NCBI RefSeq assembly: GCF_022095675.1
Contig: NZ_JAHYSG010000014.1
Location: 62,001 to 126,000 of the forward strand
Source of the DNA: Dactylosporangium sp. AC04546
Lineage (GTDB): Bacteria > Actinomycetota > Actinomycetes > Mycobacteriales > Micromonosporaceae
Reading direction: 5' to 3'
Length of the DNA stretch: 64,000 nt
In this document: piece by piece, positions 36,943-46,159 of the stretch
Layout: every line of letters starts with the position of its first letter
Position numbering within the stretch: the first letter of the stretch is position 1
The notes under the pieces: model-generated
Database searches by the model: none
What the model saw: only the letters and a program-made list of their open reading frames with translations
Told to the model about the DNA's origin: nothing
Made by a program: the position numbers and the translations under genes

Positions 36943-38091
36943 GTGGAGTGGCTGGACGCGCTCGACGACGACGCGGCAGCACGGCGCGCGGCGGGCCTGC
37001 GGCGCGAGCTGCGTCCCCGGGGCCCGGCGATCGACCTCGCCGGCAACGACTACCTCGGGCTGTCCCGCCACCCGGAGGTGCTCGCGGCGGCGGGGGCGGC
37101 GCTCGCCGAGTTCGGGCTCGGCGCGACCGGCTCGCGCCTGGTGCGCGGCACGACCGCCGTCCACGAGGCCCTGGAGGACGGGCTGGCGCGGCTGCTGGGC
37201 GCCGAGTCGGCGCTGGTGTACTCCTCCGGCTACCTGGCCAACCTCGGCGCCGTGCGGGCCCTCGTGCGCGACGGAACGCTCGTCGTCTCCGACGCCCACA
37301 ACCACGCCTCGATCGTCGACGGCTGCCGGCTCGCCTGCGCCGGGCGCGCCGGTCGGGCCGGCGCGACGACGGTCGTCGCGCCGCACGCCGACCCGGCCGC
37401 GGTCCGCGACATCCTGGCCGCCCACCCCGGACGGCCCGCGGTCGTCGTCACCGAGAGCGTCTTCTCGGTCGACGGGGACCTCGCGCCGCTCGCCGAGCTG
37501 CACGCCGTCGCCCGGGCGCACGGCGCGCTGCTGCTCGTCGACGACGCCCACGCGCTCGGCGTGCTCGGCCCGCACGGCGCCGGCGGGGTCGCCGCCGCCG
37601 GGCTGGCCGGCCAGCCCGACGTGGTGGTCACCGCGACGCTGTCGAAGTCGCTCGGCGCGGCCGGCGGGGTCGTCGCCGGCCCGCGCCAGCTGCACCGGCT
37701 GCTCGTCGACACCGGCCGCACGTTCATCTACGACACGGCGCTGCCGCCGGCCGTCGCCGCCGGCGCCCTCGCCGCGCTGCGGCTGCTCACCGGCGGCGAC
37801 GCGCTGCGGGCCGAGCTGCACGCCCGTACCGCCCGGGCGGTGGCGCGGCTGCGGGGCGAGGGCCTGGAGGTGTCGGCGCCCGACGGCGGGGTCGTCTCGG
37901 TCACCGCGCCCGGCCCCGACGAGGCGTTCGCGTGGGCGGCCGCCTGCCGGGAGCGCGGCGTCGCGGTAGGCTGCTTCCGCCCACCGTCCACACCGGACGG
38001 TCGTGCGCGGCTGCGGCTCACCGTCGGCGTCGGCGTGCCGGCCGAGGACTTCGACCACGCGCTCGACATCATCATCAAGGAGCGCCCGTGA
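36943..38091 (+). CDS. bioF: 8-amino-7-oxononanoate synthase
   Basis: PLP-dependent condensation of pimeloyl-ACP/CoA with alanine, first committed biotin-ring step. 382 residues. Motifs: DLAGNDYLGLSRHPEV, GATGSRLVRGTTAVHEALE, LLVDDAHALGVLGPHG and the PLP-lysine loop TLSKSLGAAGG. The GTG at 36943 has GGAGGT 9 bp upstream. Its stop overlaps the bioD start. KBL (glycine C-acetyltransferase) relatives are similar, but the biotin context decides. Confidence 0.94.
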   Translation: MEWLDALDDDAAARRAAGLRRELRPRGPAIDLAGNDYLGLSRHPEVLAAAGAALAEFGLGATGSRLVRGTTAVHEALEDGLARLLGAESALVYSSGYLANLGAVRALVRDGTLVVSDAHNHASIVDGCRLACAGRAGRAGATTVVAPHADPAAVRDILAAHPGRPAVVVTESVFSVDGDLAPLAELHAVARAHGALLLVDDAHALGVLGPHGAGGVAAAGLAGQPDVVVTATLSKSLGAAGGVVAGPRQLHRLLVDTGRTFIYDTALPPAVAAGALAALRLLTGGDALRAELHARTARAVARLRGEGLEVSAPDGGVVSVTAPGPDEAFAWAAACRERGVAVGCFRPPSTPDGRARLRLTVGVGVPAEDFDHALDIIIKERP

Positions 38092-38831
38092 CGGACCTCT
38101 TCGAGGGTTCGACCGTCATTCCCGTCCCGCTCACCGGCCCCGTCGTCGTCACCGGCACCGACACCGGCGTCGGCAAGACCATCGTCACCGCGGCGATCGC
38201 CGCCGCCGCGACCGCCGCCGGGCTCAGCGTCGGCGTGGTGAAGCCGGCCCAGACCGGCACCGCCGACGGCGACGAGCCCGACGCGCGCACCGTGGCCCGG
38301 CTGGCCGAGCCGGCGAGCGTGCGGACCCTCGCCGACTACCCCGACCCGCTCGCCCCGCTCGCCGCCGCCCGCGTCGCCGGGGAGGACGCGCTCACGGCGG
38401 TGATGGCCCAGCTGGCGATCCGCGGCGTCGCCGACCACCACGACCTGACGCTGGTCGAGGGCGCCGGGGGTCTGCTGGTACCGATGGGAGAGGGCGGCTG
38501 GACCGTGCTCGACCTCGCCGCCGCCCTCGACGCGACGGCCGTCGTCGTCGCGCGCGCCGGGCTGGGCACCCTGAACCACACCGCCCTCACCCTGGAGGCG
38601 CTCGCCCGCCGCGGCGTCCCGGCGCTGGTCGTCATCGGCGCCTGGCCGGCCGAGCCGGAGCTGGTCCACCGCACCAACCTCGCCGACCTGCCCGGCGAGC
38701 TGGCCGGTGCGGTGCCCGACGGCGCCGGCGCCCTGGCCCCCGAGCTGTTCCGCCGCGAGGCGCCGCACTGGCTGGCCCCGCAGCTGCACGGCCGGTTCGA
38801 CCCGGTCGCTTTTCGCTCCCACAGCAAGTAG
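38088..38831 (+). CDS. bioD: Dethiobiotin synthetase
   Basis: ATP-dependent carboxylation closing the ureido ring of dethiobiotin. 247 residues. P-loop TGTDTGVGKTIVTAAIA, VVKPAQTG and the VEGAGGLLVPMG motif are intact. GTG 38088 overlaps bioF by 4 bp. Slightly longer than typical BioD because of a C-terminal extension (REAPHWLAPQLHGRFDPVAF). Confidence 0.94.
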   Translation: MTDLFEGSTVIPVPLTGPVVVTGTDTGVGKTIVTAAIAAAATAAGLSVGVVKPAQTGTADGDEPDARTVARLAEPASVRTLADYPDPLAPLAAARVAGEDALTAVMAQLAIRGVADHHDLTLVEGAGGLLVPMGEGGWTVLDLAAALDATAVVVARAGLGTLNHTALTLEALARRGVPALVVIGAWPAEPELVHRTNLADLPGELAGAVPDGAGALAPELFRREAPHWLAPQLHGRFDPVAFRSHSK

Positions 38832-38870
38832 GGACCACGAAGATCGATCGAAGCCGGTACCTTCGGCGCC

Positions 38871-39269
38871 ATGGAATCGATGGTGGGCGACCTGGTGCTC
38901 GACACGTCGGCCATCCTGGCGTACACGCAGGGCAAGGCAGGGGTCGAGGAGATGGTCACGACCGTGGTCGCCGGCGGCGGCACGGTCGTCGTCCCGGCGG
39001 TGGCGGTCGCCGAGACCCGCGGTGAGCTCGACTACCGCGAGGAGCTGGGCCGGCTCGACGAGCTCGTCACCACCACCGGGGTGCGGGTGGCGCCGCTCGA
39101 CGGCGCCGACGCGGTCGGCCTGGGGCGCCTCGCGTCGCGGCTCAACAGCACCGTCGGCCTGGCCCACGCGGTCGCCGAGGCCCAGCGCCACGAGGCCCGG
39201 CTGGTCACCGCCCACGGCGCGCACGTGCGCCGCTCCCTGGGCGAGCTCAACGGGATCGTGGACCTCTAG
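38871..39269 (+). CDS. PIN-domain protein, partly degenerate active site
   Basis: 132 residues with a PIN fold: the first acidic residue in LVLDTSAILAYTQG and the second in VAVAETRGELDY are present. Where a PIN nuclease normally shows D-x-x-x-A...VTxD, this protein has LAHAVAEAQRHEARLVTAHG, so the third and fourth acids appear replaced by His. TACCTT 7 bp before the ATG suggests a leaderless transcript. No antitoxin-sized gene flanks it, so a VapC toxin role is doubtful; it may be a dead or altered nuclease. Confidence 0.72.
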   Translation: MESMVGDLVLDTSAILAYTQGKAGVEEMVTTVVAGGGTVVVPAVAVAETRGELDYREELGRLDELVTTTGVRVAPLDGADAVGLGRLASRLNSTVGLAHAVAEAQRHEARLVTAHGAHVRRSLGELNGIVDL

Positions 39270-39275
39270 CGGGCG

Positions 39276-39950
39276 CTACCGGGCCGACGGGGCCAGCACC
39301 GTCGCCGGGAGCGTCAGGCGGAACGACGTCTCGTCCAGGCGGACGTCGCCGCCGCACAGCGCCGCCACGGCCCGGGCCACCCGCAGGTCGGCGGCGCTCG
39401 GCGCGGCCGGCGCGTCGTCGGCCGGGCGGCGCGGCGCGGCCCCGAGCGACGGGGTCAGCTCGGCGTGCGGGACGATCCGCGCGTCGATCGCCGGGCCCGG
39501 GTCGCGGCGCAGCGTGACCGCGATGTGTGCGCGGGCCGGCGCGGCCGTGGCCAGCCACAGCATCAGCTGACCGACCAGGTGCCGGCAGACCATCTCGTCG
39601 GCCGCGACCGGCACCGTGTCGGGCACGTCGGCGTGCACGCTCACCCCGCCGGCCACCGCCACCCGGCGGGCCAGGTCGACCGCGTCGCGCAGCACCGCCA
39701 CCAGGTCCGTCGCGCCGGCCCGCGGCGCGGCACCGCCGGTCGCGGCCAGCGGCAGGACCACGGCGTCGACGTAGCGCTCCAGCCGCATGGCGTTGCGGTC
39801 GATCGCGTCCAGGCAGGCCACGCCCTCGCCCGGCACGCCGGGGTCGTCGCGCAGCAGCCGCGTGCACGCGAGGATCGCGGTCAGCGGCGTGTGCAGCTCG
39901 TGCCGCATCCGCGCCGCGTCGTCGTCGCCTGTCGAGAACATCGTGCCCAT
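39276..39950 (-). CDS. Histidine-kinase-like fragment (HisKA only)
   Basis: 224 residues. Near the N-terminus the H-box RHELHTPLTAILACTRLLRD has the phospho-accepting His of a HisKA domain. The remainder has the size of an HATPase domain but lacks recognisable N, G1 and G2 boxes; the tail TSFRLTLPA matches the last strand of HATPase domains. No sensor or membrane segment precedes it, and no response regulator is adjacent. It is either a diverged phosphotransfer protein or a decayed kinase. Confidence 0.7.
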   Translation of the reverse strand: MGTMFSTGDDDAARMRHELHTPLTAILACTRLLRDDPGVPGEGVACLDAIDRNAMRLERYVDAVVLPLAATGGAAPRAGATDLVAVLRDAVDLARRVAVAGGVSVHADVPDTVPVAADEMVCRHLVGQLMLWLATAAPARAHIAVTLRRDPGPAIDARIVPHAELTPSLGAAPRRPADDAPAAPSAADLRVARAVAALCGGDVRLDETSFRLTLPATVLAPSAR

Positions 39951-39992
39951 CGACCAGTCAACCGGGGCGGCGGGCGGGAAGGTTGTGCCGGT

Positions 39993-40625
39993 TCACCCGA
40001 TCGGGAGCAGGTGCCGCGGGGCCCGCGGCGCGAGCGGCACCGGCTGGCGCAGCACGACGCGGCGCAGCGCGGCCTGCACGGCGACCGGCTCGCCCGACGC
40101 GTCGACGACCGTGTAGCCGGCGGCCTCGGGCAGCGCGCGGTACGCGGTGTCGCAGGCCTCGAGGTACGACAGCTCCTCGTGGTCCTTGCCGCGTGCCTCG
40201 ACCCGCTCCTGGGCCACCGCCGGCGGGACCGCGAGGTAGCAGATCAGGTCCGGCTTCGGGAAGACGGCGAACAGGACCCGCGCGAAGCGCTGCCGCCCGC
40301 CGCGGACGGTGATGCTCGTGTACTGGCAGTAGGTGTAGCGGTCCATCACCGCCACGGTGCCGGTCAGCCGGGACAGCAGCAGCGCGCGGGCGATGACCAG
40401 CCAGCGCACCAGCGTCTCGACCAGGAGGAAGCCCCGCACGCCGAGGAGGTCCTCGGCGTCGCGCCGGCCCAGCCGCCGCGCCACCTTGCCGAAGAAGACC
40501 CGGCCGGCGGCGTTGCGGTGGTAGCGCGCCGGAGTCCCGGTCGCGGTCAGCCAGTCGGCGAGCCACCGGGCCTGGGTGCTTTTGCCGGCGCCGTCGATAC
40601 CAATCAGTGCCACTGTACGGATCAC
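39993..40625 (-). CDS. Thymidylate-kinase-like P-loop kinase
   Basis: 210 residues. P-loop IGIDGAGKSTQARWLADWL, the DRY-type motif AVMDRYTYCQYTSI, and AVPPAVAQERVEARGKDHEE, which is the LID-like segment, match dTMP kinases. It starts with GTG (ending 40625); TATCGT lies 7 bp upstream. Organisms of this group carry another tmk-like gene, so whether this is the housekeeping enzyme or a paralogue for a modified nucleotide cannot be decided. Confidence 0.82.
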   Translation of the reverse strand: MIRTVALIGIDGAGKSTQARWLADWLTATGTPARYHRNAAGRVFFGKVARRLGRRDAEDLLGVRGFLLVETLVRWLVIARALLLSRLTGTVAVMDRYTYCQYTSITVRGGRQRFARVLFAVFPKPDLICYLAVPPAVAQERVEARGKDHEELSYLEACDTAYRALPEAAGYTVVDASGEPVAVQAALRRVVLRQPVPLAPRAPRHLLPIG

Positions 40626-40667
40626 CCACCCAACGATAAGCCCGCGGATGTGAAACCGCTGTGAGCG

Positions 40668-41507
40668 CTACGGCAGGACGACCACGCTCGTGCCCGGGGC
40701 GACCTGGTCGAGCAGCACCTTCTGGGCCGCCGGGGGCATCCGGACGCAGCCGTTGGACTGCTGGTAGCCGAACTCGTTGCGGTACCAGGCGTGGATGCCG
40801 GTGTGGGCGTCGGCGAGCCCCTCGGCGACCGCGTTCTTGTCGTCGGGCACGGCGCCGAGCGCGAGCACGTCGAGCCCGGCGTACACCTTGCTGGGCAGCG
40901 ACGAGCGGCCCAGCACGAACGTGCGGCCGAGCGGCGTCGGCGTCGACGGCGCGCCGATCGTGACGGTCCAGGTCTGCTGGGCGGCGCCGTAACGGACCCA
41001 GGTGAGGGTGAGCGCGGCGCGGCGCACGACGAGCTGGTCGCGCAGCGGCCGGGTGGTCCAGCCGCCGGCCGGCAGCCAGCCGACGCTGCGGTTGATCGAC
41101 GGCAGCAGCACCGCCACCCAGCCGTCGCGGCGCGCCACGATCGGCATGACCAGGTCGACGCCGCTGATCTGCGGGGTCAGGTAGGCCCGGGCCGGTCCGC
41201 CCGGCGCCTCGTAGACCGGGCTCTTCGCGGTGAGCTGGAGGCCCTCGGTGAGCGCCGCGGTCGAGGCCTGGTCGGGGTCGGCCGGGAAGCCGGTCGCCGC
41301 CTGCGTGTAGGTGATCGTCGGCAGCCCGGCGGCGGGCGCGGCGGCCGCCGGCGTGGTCGCCGCCGCCGTGGGCGCCGGGTCCGCCGGCACGCCGGCCGAG
41401 GGCGCCTGGCTCGCCGGCGGCGCCGTCGGCGCGGTCGCCGGCCTGCCGCCGCAGGCGGTGAGGGCGGCTGCGAGCGCGGTGAGGACGGCGACCCGGCGCA
41501 GGTGCAT
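40668..41507 (-). CDS. Lipoprotein L,D-transpeptidase
   Basis: 279 residues. Signal peptide with lipobox ALTACGG (Cys19), then an Ala/Pro/Thr-rich linker (about 22-60), a middle SH3-like region, and a C-terminal YkuD domain with HTGIHAWYRNEFGYQQSNGC, where Cys254 is the nucleophile and the first His its partner. Such enzymes make 3-3 cross-links in peptidoglycan or attach proteins. The usual SHGC is SNGC here. TACGCT 6 bp before the ATG suggests a leaderless transcript. Confidence 0.88.
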   Translation of the reverse strand: MHLRRVAVLTALAAALTACGGRPATAPTAPPASQAPSAGVPADPAPTAAATTPAAAAPAAGLPTITYTQAATGFPADPDQASTAALTEGLQLTAKSPVYEAPGGPARAYLTPQISGVDLVMPIVARRDGWVAVLLPSINRSVGWLPAGGWTTRPLRDQLVVRRAALTLTWVRYGAAQQTWTVTIGAPSTPTPLGRTFVLGRSSLPSKVYAGLDVLALGAVPDDKNAVAEGLADAHTGIHAWYRNEFGYQQSNGCVRMPPAAQKVLLDQVAPGTSVVVLP

Positions 41508-41542
41508 TTGCCCAGCGTAGCGGGGCCACCAGGCGGTCTGCG

Positions 41543-42952
41543 TCAGGCGTTCCGGCAGGCGGCGGCGATGCGGAGGATGGCCTCCGGCAGCAGGTCGGTC
41601 GGGATGGAGCCGTAGCCGACGACCAGGCCGGGGTCGGGCCGCGCCGGCGGTTCGGCGTAGAACGCGGCCAGCGGCTCGACCGCCACCTCCGCCGCCCGCA
41701 GCCGGGCCAGCACCGCGTCCAGCGGCAGGCCGGGCGCCGCGCGGAAGGTCAGGTGCAGCCCGGCCGACGACGGCACGAGCGAGAACCACTCGACCAGGGG
41801 ACCCCGGGCGGCGGCGGTCAGCAGCTCGTGGCGGGCCGCGTACACACGGGTGACCGCCCGCAGGTGCCGGGCCAGCCGGCCCTCTTCGACGAAGGCCGCC
41901 AGGGCCAGTTGGGCCGCCGGGTCGCCGTGCCAGTCGGTGATCCGCTTCGCGGCGCGCAGCGCCGGGCGCAGGGTGGCCGGCGCGACCAGGAAGCCCAGCC
42001 GCAGCGCCGGCAGCAGCGTCTTCGAGAACGAGCCGACGTAGATCACCCGGCCGGCCCGGTCCAGGCTCTGCAGCGGTTCGAGGGGCCGGTCGGAGAAGCG
42101 GAACTCGCTGTCGTAGTCGTCCTCGACGACCGCCGCCCCGGTCTCCTCGGCCCAGGCCAGCAGCGCCGAGCGGCGGTGCAGCGACATCGCGGTGCCCAGT
42201 GGGTACTGGTGCGACGGCGTGACGTAGACGAGCCGCGCGGTGCGCGGCAGCGCGGCGACCACGATCCCCTCGGCGTCGACCGGCACGCCGACGACCCGTG
42301 CGCCGTGGCTGGCGAACAGCCGGCGGGCCGGCCGGTAGCCGGGCTCCTCGACCGCGACCACGGTGCCCGGCTCGACGAGGACCCGGGCGATGAGGTCGAG
42401 GGCCTGCTGGGCGCCGTGCGTGACGAGCACGTCGCCGGGCGCGGCGCGCACCGAGCGGGACAGCCCGGCGTGCCGGGCGATGGCCGTGCGCAGCTCGGGG
42501 ACGCCCGCCGGGTCACCGTAGTCGGCCCGGGCGGCCAGCGTGCGGCCCAGCAGGCGGCGCCAGGTCGCGAGCGGGAACAGCGCCGGGTCGGGGTGCCCGG
42601 CCCGCAGGTCGAAGCGGGCCGGCGCGGTCGGGTCCGGCTCGTCGGCCAGCTGCGTCCAGTGCTGCGCCGGCCGCAGCGCGCCGCCGGGTGCCCGGCGCGG
42701 CGACGGGCGGGCGGGGCGGTACGCGACGAACGTGCCGGCGCCGGCCCGGCCCGACAGAAACCCGTCGCCGACGAGGCGGTCGTAGGCGGCGGCCACCGTG
42801 TTGCGGGCCACCGACAGGCGGCGGGCCAGCTCGCGGCTGGGCGGCACCCGCTCCCCGGCACGCAGCCGCCCGTCGAGGATCGCGTCGCGCAGCTGCCGGT
42901 AGATGCGGTCCGTGCGGTCCCCGCGCCCGTCGAGGGTGATGTGCAGATCCAT
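41543..42952 (-). CDS. MocR family regulator (PdxR-like)
   Basis: 469 residues. GntR-type winged HTH (about 12-78: IYRQLRDAILDGRLRAGERV, PPSRELARRLSVARNTVAAAYDRL) fused to an aminotransferase-like domain with HGAQQALDLIARVL, TPSHQYPLGTAMS, EDDYDSEFRF and the PLP lysine in GSFSKTLLPALRLGF. It matches PdxR-type MocR regulators. It is divergent from an amino-acid permease, not from pdx genes, so it more likely controls that permease. Candidate operators lie between them. Confidence 0.93.
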   Translation of the reverse strand: MDLHITLDGRGDRTDRIYRQLRDAILDGRLRAGERVPPSRELARRLSVARNTVAAAYDRLVGDGFLSGRAGAGTFVAYRPARPSPRRAPGGALRPAQHWTQLADEPDPTAPARFDLRAGHPDPALFPLATWRRLLGRTLAARADYGDPAGVPELRTAIARHAGLSRSVRAAPGDVLVTHGAQQALDLIARVLVEPGTVVAVEEPGYRPARRLFASHGARVVGVPVDAEGIVVAALPRTARLVYVTPSHQYPLGTAMSLHRRSALLAWAEETGAAVVEDDYDSEFRFSDRPLEPLQSLDRAGRVIYVGSFSKTLLPALRLGFLVAPATLRPALRAAKRITDWHGDPAAQLALAAFVEEGRLARHLRAVTRVYAARHELLTAAARGPLVEWFSLVPSSAGLHLTFRAAPGLPLDAVLARLRAAEVAVEPLAAFYAEPPARPDPGLVVGYGSIPTDLLPEAILRIAAACRNA

Positions 42953-42993
42953 GCGTCGTTCACCCCGAAACTTGGCCCGATCGGAATGGCCAT

Positions 42994-43031
42994 GATTGGC
43001 ACTTCTGGACGGCCAATCGTCAACCTAGCGT
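42994..43031. promoter_or_regulatory. GCCAATC palindrome over the APC permease promoter
   Basis: GATTGGC (42994-43000) and GCCAATC (43012-43018) are perfect inverted repeats with an 11-bp spacer. TAGCGT (43026-43031) follows, 7 bp before the GTG of the permease at 43039, so the palindrome covers the -35 zone. The heptamer GCCAATC is shared with the other MocR locus (8704-8732). Confidence 0.55.
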
Positions 43032-43038
43032 GATCGGT

Positions 43039-44373
43039 GTGCTGACCGTCAAACAGGGTGCCGCGCTGAACATCGGGGCGGTGCTGGGTACCGGGGTGAT
43101 CGCGCTGCCGGCGCTCGGGGCGCAGGTGGCCGGGCCGGCGTCGCTGGTCGCCTGGCTCGCGCTCGTCGTGCTGTCCGCGCCGCTCGCGCTGACCTTCGCC
43201 GCGCTCGGCGCCCGCTATCCGGACGCCGGCGGGGTCGCCACGTACGTGGCGAAGGCGTTCGGCCCGCGCCTGGCCGCCGTCGTGGGCTGGACGTTCTTCT
43301 TCGCGGTGCCGGTCGGCGCGCTGCCGGCGGCCGCGTTCGGCGGGGCGTACGTGACCGCCGTGGTCGGCGGGGGGTACCGCACGACGCTGCTCACCGTCGG
43401 CGCGCTCGTCGTGCTGGTCACGGCGGCGAACTTCGGGGGCGTGCGGCTCTCCGGCCGGGTGCAGCTCGTCCTGGCCGCGGTCCTCGTCGCGCTGCTGCTC
43501 GCGGCCGTCGCCGCCGCCCTGCCCGACGCCCGCTGGGCCAACCTCACCCCGTTCGCGCCGCACGGCTGGGCCGCGACCGGACCGGCGATCGCGGTGCTGG
43601 TCTGGGGCTTCGTCGGCTGGGAGGCGGTCACCTCGCTGGCCGCCGACTACCGCGACCCGGCCCGGGACGTGCCGCGGGCCGCCTGGATCGCCGTCGGCGT
43701 GGTCGGCGCGCTGTACCTCGCGGTCGCCGCCACCAGCCAGCTCGTGCTCACCGCGCCGTCGGAGGCGCCGCTCGGCGACCTGCTGGCCCTGCGCTTCGGG
43801 GACAGCAGCCGGGTGGTGACCGCGGTGGTGGCGCTGCTGCTCACGGCCGGGGCGATGAACGCGTACTTCGCGGGCGTGGCCAAGCTCGGCGCCGCCCTCG
43901 CCCGCGACGGCGCGCTGCCCGCCTGGTTCGCCCGGGGCGCCGACGCCGGCCAGGTGCCGCGGCGCAGCCTGTCGGCGGTCGCGCTGCTCGCCGGGGCCGT
44001 GCTCGCCCTGGCGGCGGCGACCGGGCTCGGCCCCCGCCCGCTGATGCTGCTCACGACGGGCTCGTTCGTCGTGGTGTACGTGCTGGGCACGGCCGCGGCG
44101 GTGAAGCTGCTGCCGGCCGGGTCGTGGGCCCGCCGGGTCGCCGTCGTCGCGCTGCTCTCGGCCCTCGGGCTGCTCGCCCTCATCGGCTGGTACGTGCTGT
44201 GGAGCGCCGTCGTCGCGGCGGCCGCGCTGCTCTACCAGCGGGCCGCCGCGCGGCGCCGGGCTCAGAGGCTGCGGTCGTCGACGATGTGCATGGCGGCCTC
44301 CTCGGCCGACGCCGCGCCGCCGTCGATGCCGACGTCCGAGCCGATCTCGTCCTTCTCGTCGTCCTCGCCGTAG
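43039..44373 (+). CDS. APC family amino-acid permease
   Basis: 444 residues, about twelve membrane segments, YjeH/APC type: GAALNIGAVLGTGVIALPALGA is the classic first helix, and GFVGWEAVTSLAADYRDPARDVPRA the conserved loop after helix 6. GTG 43039 is chosen over GTG 43030 because TAGCGT lies exactly 7 bp upstream. The last 37 or so residues are read from sequence antisense to the DUF5709 gene (112-bp convergent overlap) and are Ser/Pro-rich, so the original stop has probably been lost. Divergent MocR regulator. Confidence 0.87.
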   Translation: MLTVKQGAALNIGAVLGTGVIALPALGAQVAGPASLVAWLALVVLSAPLALTFAALGARYPDAGGVATYVAKAFGPRLAAVVGWTFFFAVPVGALPAAAFGGAYVTAVVGGGYRTTLLTVGALVVLVTAANFGGVRLSGRVQLVLAAVLVALLLAAVAAALPDARWANLTPFAPHGWAATGPAIAVLVWGFVGWEAVTSLAADYRDPARDVPRAAWIAVGVVGALYLAVAATSQLVLTAPSEAPLGDLLALRFGDSSRVVTAVVALLLTAGAMNAYFAGVAKLGAALARDGALPAWFARGADAGQVPRRSLSAVALLAGAVLALAAATGLGPRPLMLLTTGSFVVVYVLGTAAAVKLLPAGSWARRVAVVALLSALGLLALIGWYVLWSAVVAAAALLYQRAAARRRAQRLRSSTMCMAASSADAAPPSMPTSEPISSFSSSSP

Positions 44374-44705
44374 CCCTCGTCGGGTGCCACGAGGCGACCG
44401 GCCCGCCGGTCACCGACCTCGTCGGTGTCGAAGAACTCGCCGGACTCCGACGTGTCGCCGAAGTCGTCGAGGTCGAGCCGGGACACCGGGTCGGGCTCCT
44501 CCTGGGTGAGCCGCTGGTCGAGCGACTCGCCCTGCTCGGCCTCCGCCTGGGTGACGCCGAACGCGTTGAGCCCGCGCGGCTTCTCCGGCGGCGAGTACCC
44601 CTCGTCGAGCGCGTCGTCGAGGCCCCGGTCGGACAGGGTGTCCTGGGCGGACAGCTGACCCTCGTCGTCGGGATCCGGGTCCCAGCTGTCGGTCTCCTGC
44701 GTCAT
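44262..44705 (-). CDS. DUF5709 family acidic protein
   Basis: 147 residues, very acidic. The conserved blocks of this actinobacterial family are present: LSAQDTLSDRGLDDALDEGYSPPEKP, GESLDQRLTQEEPD, RRAGRLVAPDEG and the C-terminal KDEIGSDVGIDGGAASAEEAAM. Function of the family is unknown. The ATG (ending 44705) has GAGGAG upstream. It overlaps the permease tail. No membrane or signal segment. Confidence 0.88.
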   Translation of the reverse strand: MTQETDSWDPDPDDEGQLSAQDTLSDRGLDDALDEGYSPPEKPRGLNAFGVTQAEAEQGESLDQRLTQEEPDPVSRLDLDDFGDTSESGEFFDTDEVGDRRAGRLVAPDEGYGEDDEKDEIGSDVGIDGGAASAEEAAMHIVDDRSL

Positions 44706-44774
44706 GCGCTTCTCCTCGGTGTCTCCAGTCGTGACGCTGACGAAGTACATACCCCGTCAGCGCCCGAGTTGAGC

Positions 44775-46133
44775 CTAGATCACCGATTCGTGGGATCGCT
44801 TGTGTGCGGTGATGACGTCGGCGTACCGGTGCCCGCTCGCCTTGATCGTGCGCTCCTGGGTCTCGTAGTCGACCCGGACCAGGCCGAAGCGCTTGTCGTA
44901 GCCGTACGCCCACTCGAAGTTGTCCAGCAGCGACCAGGCGAAGTAGCCGTCGACCGGAGCGCCCCGCAGCACCGCGTTGCGGACCGCCTCCAGGTGCTGC
45001 TCCAGGTAGTCGGTGCGCTCCTTGTCCTGGATCTCGCCGGTCGGCTCGACCGTGTCGGCCCAGGCCGAGCCGTTCTCGGTGACGAGGATGCTGCGCGGCC
45101 CGTAGGTCTTGGCCACCGAGACCAGGATGTCCTCCAGGCCCTTGGCGTAGACCTCCCACGGCATGGCCGTCTCGACCGAGCCGGGCACCGGGATCTGCCG
45201 GGTGAACGGCGCGGTACCGGCCGGGTCGTCGACGACGAGCTGGCGGAAGTAGTAGTTGATGCCGAGGAACTCGGTCGGGGCGCCGATGAGCTCCAGGTCA
45301 CCCGGGCGGACCGGCGGCTCCACGCCGTAGCACTCGACCATGTCGGCCGGGTAGCCGCGGCCGAACACCGGGTCGAGCCACCAGCGGTTGACGTGCCCGT
45401 CGGCCCGCACCGCGGCCGCCGCGTCCTCGGGCCGGTCGGTGCCCGGCTCGATCGGGCTCAGGTTCAGCACGATGCCCACGTTCGCCGGCAGCGCCGCCGA
45501 GGCGCGGATCGCCTGGTTGGCCAGGCCGTGGCCGAGCAGCACGTGGTGCGAGGTGTGCACGGCCCGGGTGAGGTCGCGCTCACCCGGGGCCATCCGGCCC
45601 TCCAGGTGGCCGATCCAGGACACGCACAGCGGCTCGTTCACGGTGTTCCAGTCGGCGACCCGGTCGCCGAGCCGGCCGGCCACCACCGAGGCGTAGTCGG
45701 CGAACGCCTCGGCGGTGGCGCGGCTCGGCCAGCCGCCGGCGTCCTGCAACGCCTGCGGGAGGTCCCAGTGGTACAGCGTGACGAACGGACGGATGCCCTC
45801 GGCGAGGACCGCGTCGACGAGGCGGTCGTAGAAGTCGAGCCCGGCCTGGTTCACCTGGCCCACGCCGTCGGGGAGGATGCGCGGCCAGGCCACCGAGAAC
45901 CGGTACGCGTCGAGGTTCAGCCGCCGCATGAGCGCGACGTCCTCCGGCCAGCGGTGGTAGTGGTCGCAGGCGACGTCACCGGTGTCGCCGTTGTCGACGG
46001 CGCCCGGGATGCGGGAGAACGTGTCCCAGATGGACGGCTTCCGGCCGTCCTCGGCGGCGGCGCCCTCGATCTGGTAGGCCGCGGTGGCGGCGCCCCAGAT
46101 GAAGCTGGGCGGAAGGGCGGACAGATCCAGCAC
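44775..46133 (-). CDS. GH1 beta-glucosidase
   Basis: 452 residues, family 1 glycoside hydrolase cleaving terminal beta-glucosides such as cellobiose. Acid/base Glu167 in WNTVNEPLC and nucleophile Glu353 in LVTENGSAW are intact; the N-terminal [15 protein letters not shown] and [15 protein letters not shown] are typical. No signal peptide, so it acts on imported sugar. Start GTG (ending 46133). It is the last gene of the minus-strand importer unit, 26 bp after the second permease. Confidence 0.95.
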   Translation of the reverse strand: MLDLSALPPSFIWGAATAAYQIEGAAAEDGRKPSIWDTFSRIPGAVDNGDTGDVACDHYHRWPEDVALMRRLNLDAYRFSVAWPRILPDGVGQVNQAGLDFYDRLVDAVLAEGIRPFVTLYHWDLPQALQDAGGWPSRATAEAFADYASVVAGRLGDRVADWNTVNEPLCVSWIGHLEGRMAPGERDLTRAVHTSHHVLLGHGLANQAIRASAALPANVGIVLNLSPIEPGTDRPEDAAAAVRADGHVNRWWLDPVFGRGYPADMVECYGVEPPVRPGDLELIGAPTEFLGINYYFRQLVVDDPAGTAPFTRQIPVPGSVETAMPWEVYAKGLEDILVSVAKTYGPRSILVTENGSAWADTVEPTGEIQDKERTDYLEQHLEAVRNAVLRGAPVDGYFAWSLLDNFEWAYGYDKRFGLVRVDYETQERTIKASGHRYADVITAHKRSHESVI

Positions 46134-46159
46134 GGGACGGTTCTCCTCTTGTCTTGCTT

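Noticed and set aside
38871..39269. VapBC toxin-antitoxin module
   Set aside because: Only a PIN-like gene with altered catalytic residues is present; no small antitoxin frame with a DNA-binding motif lies directly upstream or downstream.
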